Positions 61,044 to 64,000 of a stretch of 64,000 bases of DNA are shown in pieces; within the stretch, counting starts at the first letter, position 1, and each line of letters opens with the position of its first letter. Source of the stretch: Actinomycetota bacterium (GTDB taxonomy: Bacteria; Actinomycetota; UBA4738; HRBIN12); the NCBI GenBank assembly GCA_040881665.1, contig JBBECT010000007.1, positions 124,001-188,000 of the forward strand. Direction: 5' to 3'. The notes below the pieces were generated by a model. That model had not been told where the DNA came from. It searched no databases and was given only the letters and a program-made list of their open reading frames with translations. The translations under genes and the position numbers were made by a program.

Positions 61044-61670
61044 GTGACGCCGGACCACGACCGCGAAGGGATCGGAGCGCCGAGGCTGCACAGCGTCCGC
61101 GACATCACGGTCGGCCAGCCGACCAGGGTCGACGGACCGATCCACCTGTCTCCCGCGGACCCTCGATGGCCGGCCGTCTTCGCGGAGGAGGGTCGACATC
61201 TGCGCAAGGCGCTCGGGACGCGAGCCCTCCGGATCGAGCACGTCGGATCGACGTCGGTCCCCGGGCTCGCCGCGAAGCCGATCATCGACGTCCTGGTGGC
61301 CGTCGAGGACTCGTCGGTCGAACCGGCCTACGTCCCTCCCCTGGAAGCGGCCGGGTACGTCCTGCGGATACGCGAGCCGGACTGGTACGAGCACCGCGTC
61401 CTCAAGGGCCCGGCCAAGGGCCCGGCCCTGGACAGCAACGTCCACGTCTTCTCGGAGGGATGCGAAGAGATCGAGCGGATGCTCCGCTTCCGCGATCGCC
61501 TTCGCTCCGACGCCGACGACCGGGAGCTGTACGAACAGGCCAAGCGCGAACTCGCCGCCCGCCGATGGACCTACGTCCAGGACTACGCGGACGCGAAGTC
61601 GGCGGTCGTCGAACGGATCCTGCGCCGGGTCCCTACGGCACCTCCAACAACGCTCAGGCGCAAGGACTGA
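61044..61670 (+). CDS. GrpB-family nucleotidyltransferase-fold protein
   Basis: A 208-residue GrpB/UPF0157 protein. The fold's NTase-like motif is in RALRIEHVGSTSVPGLAAKP with IIDVLVAVE (Asp of the active-site pair), and LDSNVHVFSEGC and RLRSDADDRELYEQAKREL complete the family pattern. Some members are found fused to dephospho-CoA kinase. The start is GTG 61044. No activity is established. It ends 7 bp from the 3' end of ssrA. Confidence 0.9.
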   Translation: MTPDHDREGIGAPRLHSVRDITVGQPTRVDGPIHLSPADPRWPAVFAEEGRHLRKALGTRALRIEHVGSTSVPGLAAKPIIDVLVAVEDSSVEPAYVPPLEAAGYVLRIREPDWYEHRVLKGPAKGPALDSNVHVFSEGCEEIERMLRFRDRLRSDADDRELYEQAKRELAARRWTYVQDYADAKSAVVERILRRVPTAPPTTLRRKD

Positions 61671-61677
61671 GCGCTCT

Positions 61678-62024
61678 TGGAGGTGGCGGGAGTCGAACCC
61701 GCGTGCCTGAACGACCTGCCAGGGATTCTCCGGGCGCATCCGGTGGTGAGTTTCACCTCGGGCCTCCCACCGGCGGAGGGGCCCTCGGCTAGCCCGGGAG
61801 CGATGTCCGGTCGCGGCCCCCAGGCGGAACCGCAATCGTGAGTCTGCTCACGACACCCGATCCCCGGCCGCAGACATGCCGGGGCGGATGGCTACTTAGT
61901 TATTAAGCAGCGAGCGCGTAGTCTTCGTTGGCGCTTCTTAAGGTCCGGCGTTTAACGAGACATCCGGGATCTCGGCCCGCTTCCCCTGGCGGGTATCCGC
62001 CCAGGTCGAAGCCAGTACACCCCC
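61678..62024 (-). ncRNA. ssrA: Transfer-messenger RNA
   Basis: On the minus strand the 5' end GGGGGUG (62024-62018) pairs with CACCUCC at the 3' end, giving a 7-bp acceptor stem with one G-U; the T-arm GGUUCGACUCCCGCC is present just before it. The tag reading frame is on the same strand at 61932-61903. CCA is not encoded: the discriminator A is followed by AGAG. It lies 182 bp downstream of smpB, its protein partner in ribosome rescue. Length about 347 nt is normal for the one-piece form. Confidence 0.93.
61903..61932 (-). other. tmRNA proteolysis-tag reading frame
   Basis: GCC AAC GAA GAC TAC GCG CTC GCT GCT TAA on the minus strand, encoding ANEDYALAA, followed by a second TAA out of frame. 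The ALAA ending is the usual ClpXP/SspB-type degron. Confidence 0.9.
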
Positions 62025-62042
62025 ATATTCAGTTGTCTGGGC

Positions 62043-62048
62043 AGTATA
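62043..62048 (-). promoter_or_regulatory. -10 element candidate for ssrA
   Basis: TATACT on the minus strand, 18 nt upstream of the mature 5' end; a -35 match is poor in the GC-rich flank. The precursor would carry a short leader. Confidence 0.4.
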
Positions 62049-62172
62049 CGACTACCCGCCCCACCCCCCTGAGCGGTCAGCCGCGTGCGAACTCACAGGA
62101 GTGCCTTGAACCGTCGGCATCTGGCTCGTGCAGCGCGAATCCAAGCAATAGCATGGTGGTCGATCCCCAGAA

Positions 62173-62188
62173 CCAAGGGATACCTTGG
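62173..62188 (-). terminator. Hairpin downstream of smpB
   Basis: Perfect 6-bp arms CCAAGG (62173-62178) and CCTTGG (62183-62188) with a 4-nt loop, 18 bp after the smpB stop. It separates ftsE-ftsX-smpB from ssrA; no strong U-tract. Confidence 0.35.
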
Positions 62189-62206
62189 GTATCTGTCCCC
62201 GGGGGG

Positions 62207-62683
62207 TCAGCGGCGACGGCCGAGCTCCTGCTGCATCTCGCGGTCGTGCTCGCGCTTCGCGATCGCCTCGCGTTTCTCGAAAGCTCGCCGCCCCTTGCCG
62301 AGCCCCAGCTCGAGCTTCGCGATCCCGTGCGTGAAGTAGACCCGCATCGGGACCAGCGAGAGGCCCTTCTCGGCCTGTTTGCCGATCAGCCGCTCGATCT
62401 CGCCGCGATGGATCAGCAGCTTGCGCGGCCGTACAGGATCGTAGGCGCGCTTGTCCCCCTGTTCGTAGGGGGGGATGTGCATGCCCTCGAGCCACAGCTC
62501 CCCATCACGGACCCGGGCGTAGGCCTCGGTGAGCGAGCCGTGGCCTCCCCGCAGCGACTTGACCTCTTGCCCGGTGAGCTGCATGCCGGCCTCGAGGCGC
62601 TCGAGGATCTCGTAGTCGTGGCCGGCCTTGCGGTTGGAGACGACGGTCTTCTCCCCCGCGGCGGCAGTCTTGCCCCGCGACAC
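62207..62683 (-). CDS. smpB: SsrA-binding protein SmpB
   Basis: A 158-residue OB-fold protein that delivers tmRNA to stalled ribosomes. Family marks are VVSNRKAGHDYEILERLEAG, LTGQEVKSLRGG, MHIPPYEQG and the basic C-terminal helix KGRRAFEKREAIAKREHDRE. GTG 62683 is chosen because the GTG-SRGK start fits the family N-terminus and the longer ORF overlaps ftsX. It starts 11 bp after the ftsX stop, and ssrA follows, the actinobacterial order ftsE-ftsX-smpB-ssrA. Confidence 0.95.
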   Translation of the reverse strand: MSRGKTAAAGEKTVVSNRKAGHDYEILERLEAGMQLTGQEVKSLRGGHGSLTEAYARVRDGELWLEGMHIPPYEQGDKRAYDPVRPRKLLIHRGEIERLIGKQAEKGLSLVPMRVYFTHGIAKLELGLGKGRRAFEKREAIAKREHDREMQQELGRRR

Positions 62684-62694
62684 GAGGCAACCCC

Positions 62695-63570
62695 CTAGAC
62701 GTCGAGGAACCGGCGCATCGCGAGCACGCTCGCGGCCAGCGACACCACGACGCCCGCGATAAGCATCAGCGGGATCGTCGCGAGCACGTCCGAGGTTTGG
62801 ATCCACTTCACGAACTGGATGCTGTCGTAGAGGGGATCGATGAAGATCGTCTTGGCGACGAAGAGCACCCCGATCGCCAGGGCGGCCCCCACCAGCCCTT
62901 CGATCACTCCCTCGATCAGGAACGGCACCCTGATCCGCCAGTTCGTGGCCCCGACGAGCTTCATGATCCCGATCTCCCGCCGCCGCGCGAACAGCCCCAT
63001 GCGGACGGTGTTCGCGATCAGGATCGCCGAGGCGATCAGCATCACGAACGCCAGGATCAGCACGCCGTCGCGGAACAGACTGGTGACCGCCAACAACCGG
63101 TCGACCACCTCCTGCTGCGCGGAGACACGGAGGATCCCCGGCTGCCCGTCGACCGCGGCGACCACGACCTTGTAGTCCTCGGGTTCGGTGAGCTTGACCC
63201 GGAACGACGCGGGGAACGCATCTTCCGAGACGTTGGCGATGATCGCTGACTCCTGGCCGAACAGCGCGACGGCCCGCTCGTACGCGTCCTCCTTCGATTC
63301 GTACGCCACCTCGGAAACCACCGAGAGGCCGGTCAGCAGCTCGTTCAGCCGCTGTTGGGCGTCCTGTCCGAGATCGTCCTGCAGGTAGACGACCACCTCG
63401 ACCCGGCCCGTGGTGTCCGCGATGATGAGGTCGACCTCTTGGCGGATCAGCAGCGCCATGCCGAGCAGCAGCAGGGCGATGAAGGCCGTGGAGATCGCGG
63501 CGAATACGACGAGACCGTTGCGGCGCAGGCCGGTAACGGTCTCCCGGAAATAGTAGTCGAGGCGCGCCAT
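62695..63570 (-). CDS. ftsX: Cell-division protein FtsX
   Basis: A 291-residue membrane protein, permease-like partner of FtsE. A cytoplasmic start (MARLDYYFRETVTGLRRNG) leads to TM1 (VVFAAISTAFIALLLLGMAL), a large extracytoplasmic loop (about residues 45-160), then TM2-TM4 in the C-terminal third. In actinobacteria FtsEX activates cell-wall hydrolases such as RipC. ATG 63570 is directly adjacent to the FtsE stop at 63571. Confidence 0.94.
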   Translation of the reverse strand: MARLDYYFRETVTGLRRNGLVVFAAISTAFIALLLLGMALLIRQEVDLIIADTTGRVEVVVYLQDDLGQDAQQRLNELLTGLSVVSEVAYESKEDAYERAVALFGQESAIIANVSEDAFPASFRVKLTEPEDYKVVVAAVDGQPGILRVSAQQEVVDRLLAVTSLFRDGVLILAFVMLIASAILIANTVRMGLFARRREIGIMKLVGATNWRIRVPFLIEGVIEGLVGAALAIGVLFVAKTIFIDPLYDSIQFVKWIQTSDVLATIPLMLIAGVVVSLAASVLAMRRFLDV

Positions 63571-64000
63571 CTAGCTGTAGACCCCGCGCGCCTGGTCGCG
63601 GACGACATGGCCGTCCTCGAGCTCGATCACCCGGCGTCGCATCGCGTCGACGATCGCCTGGTCGTGGGTGGCCATCACGACGGTGGTGCCGATCCGGTTG
63701 ACCTTGTCGAGCAGCCGCATGATGTCCACGGAGGTCTGGGGATCGAGGTTCCCCGTGGGCTCGTCGGCCAGCAGCACGAGCGGCCGGTTGACGCAGGCGC
63801 GCGCGATCGACACGCGCTGCTGCTCGCCGCCGGACAGCTCGTCGGGGTAGTTGTTCAGCTTGTCCCCCAGCCCCACGTAGTCGAGGATCTCGGGAACGCG
63901 CTGGTCGATCACGGTCTTCTGCTTGCCGATCACATCGAGTGCGAACGAGACGTTCTCGAACACCGTCTTGTCCTGCAGCAGCTTGAAGTCCTGGAACACC
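63571..64000 (-). CDS. ftsE: Cell-division ATPase FtsE, truncated by window edge
   Basis: The last 143 codons of an ABC-type ATPase are visible; the N-terminus with Walker A is beyond base 64000. Seen are the Q-loop side FQDFKLL, the signature [15 protein letters not shown], Walker [15 protein letters not shown] and the H-loop [11 protein letters not shown]. The C-terminal tail [11 protein letters not shown] is typical of the family. FtsE with FtsX couples ATP hydrolysis to peptidoglycan hydrolase activation at the septum. The GTG near 63999 is internal, not a start. Confidence 0.94.
   Translation of the reverse strand, partial: VFQDFKLLQDKTVFENVSFALDVIGKQKTVIDQRVPEILDYVGLGDKLNNYPDELSGGEQQRVSIARACVNRPLVLLADEPTGNLDPQTSVDIMRLLDKVNRIGTTVVMATHDQAIVDAMRRRVIELEDGHVVRDQARGVYS

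Noticed and set aside
1-64000. CRISPR arrays, insertion sequences, integrases, prophage genes or tRNAs
   Set aside because: No repeat-spacer pattern, transposase motif, integrase, phage structural gene or cloverleaf was recognised; the only tRNA-like 3' end belongs to tmRNA.

Overview
This is a very GC-rich, gene-dense chromosomal segment that reads as actinomycetotal (actinobacterial). The strongest signs are the mec / cysO / cysM / murI / MBL phosphodiesterase / rph / rdgB gene set, laid out as in Mycobacterium, together with a CysM that keeps the O-phosphoserine arginine, an InhA-like enoyl-ACP reductase, a MoxR-DUF58-transglutaminase operon, a DUF2277 protein, SHOCT/DUF6325 proteins and an ftsE-ftsX-smpB-ssrA order. 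Nothing points to a standard genus; a deep-branching or uncultured actinobacterium is the likely source. No IS element, prophage, CRISPR array or rRNA was seen. Both ends cut a gene: an acyl-ACP desaturase on the left and ftsE on the right.

Layout. 0-5.5 kb: acyl-ACP desaturase, a DAO-type FAD oxidase with a cupin, and two overlapping sensor kinases, one with an apparent frameshift. 5.5-9.4 kb (minus): cysM, murI, MBL phosphodiesterase, rph, rdgB. 9.4-13.1 kb: an accessory block between cysM and cysO, holding a HepT/MntA-like pair, a frameshifted MFS exporter, two SHOCT proteins and a DUF6325 remnant. 13.1-17.4 kb (minus): Tat amidohydrolase, selD, mec, moeB-like, cysO. 17.4-29.6 kb: PfkB kinase, enoyl-ACP reductase, a secreted protein, DUF885 peptidase-like protein, divergent SDR, CHRD protein, methyltransferase, GSAM-like aminotransferase, multicopper oxidase, MFS transporter, NAD(P)-binding protein. 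29.6-41 kb: Lon, zinc-ribbon protein, PhnD-like protein, Tat-exported glycosidase, a large cyclase-like/AAA/TPR regulator, DUF2269 protein, Fpg/Nei glycosylase, SDR.

41-46.6 kb (minus): MoxR ATPase, DUF58, TgpA-like transglutaminase, and a ureohydrolase. 46.7-50.3 kb (minus): a complete OpuC/ProV-type quaternary-amine ABC importer. 50.4-60.3 kb: PLP decarboxylase, DUF2277, membrane-anchored EEP phosphatase, two PYROXD2/CrtI-like FAD oxidoreductases divergent from a GcvT-like folate methyltransferase, an AlkP-superfamily enzyme and an Nfu_N-like protein. 60.3-64 kb: flavodoxin-like protein, GrpB protein, tmRNA, smpB, ftsX, ftsE.

The genes suggest two pieces of connected metabolism. First, cysteine synthesis through a protein thiocarboxylate (MoeB-like activation of CysO, sulfur transfer by CysM, release by Mec), here with a CysO whose C-terminus runs two residues past the usual GG. 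Second, a possible N-methylated amine module: betaine-type uptake, paired FAD oxidoreductases and a folate-linked methyl acceptor. The second is inference from family membership and layout. No gene-free stretch exceeds 300 bp; the longest (about 12455-12755) carries the DUF6325 remnant. Several short intergenic hairpins are listed as terminator candidates.
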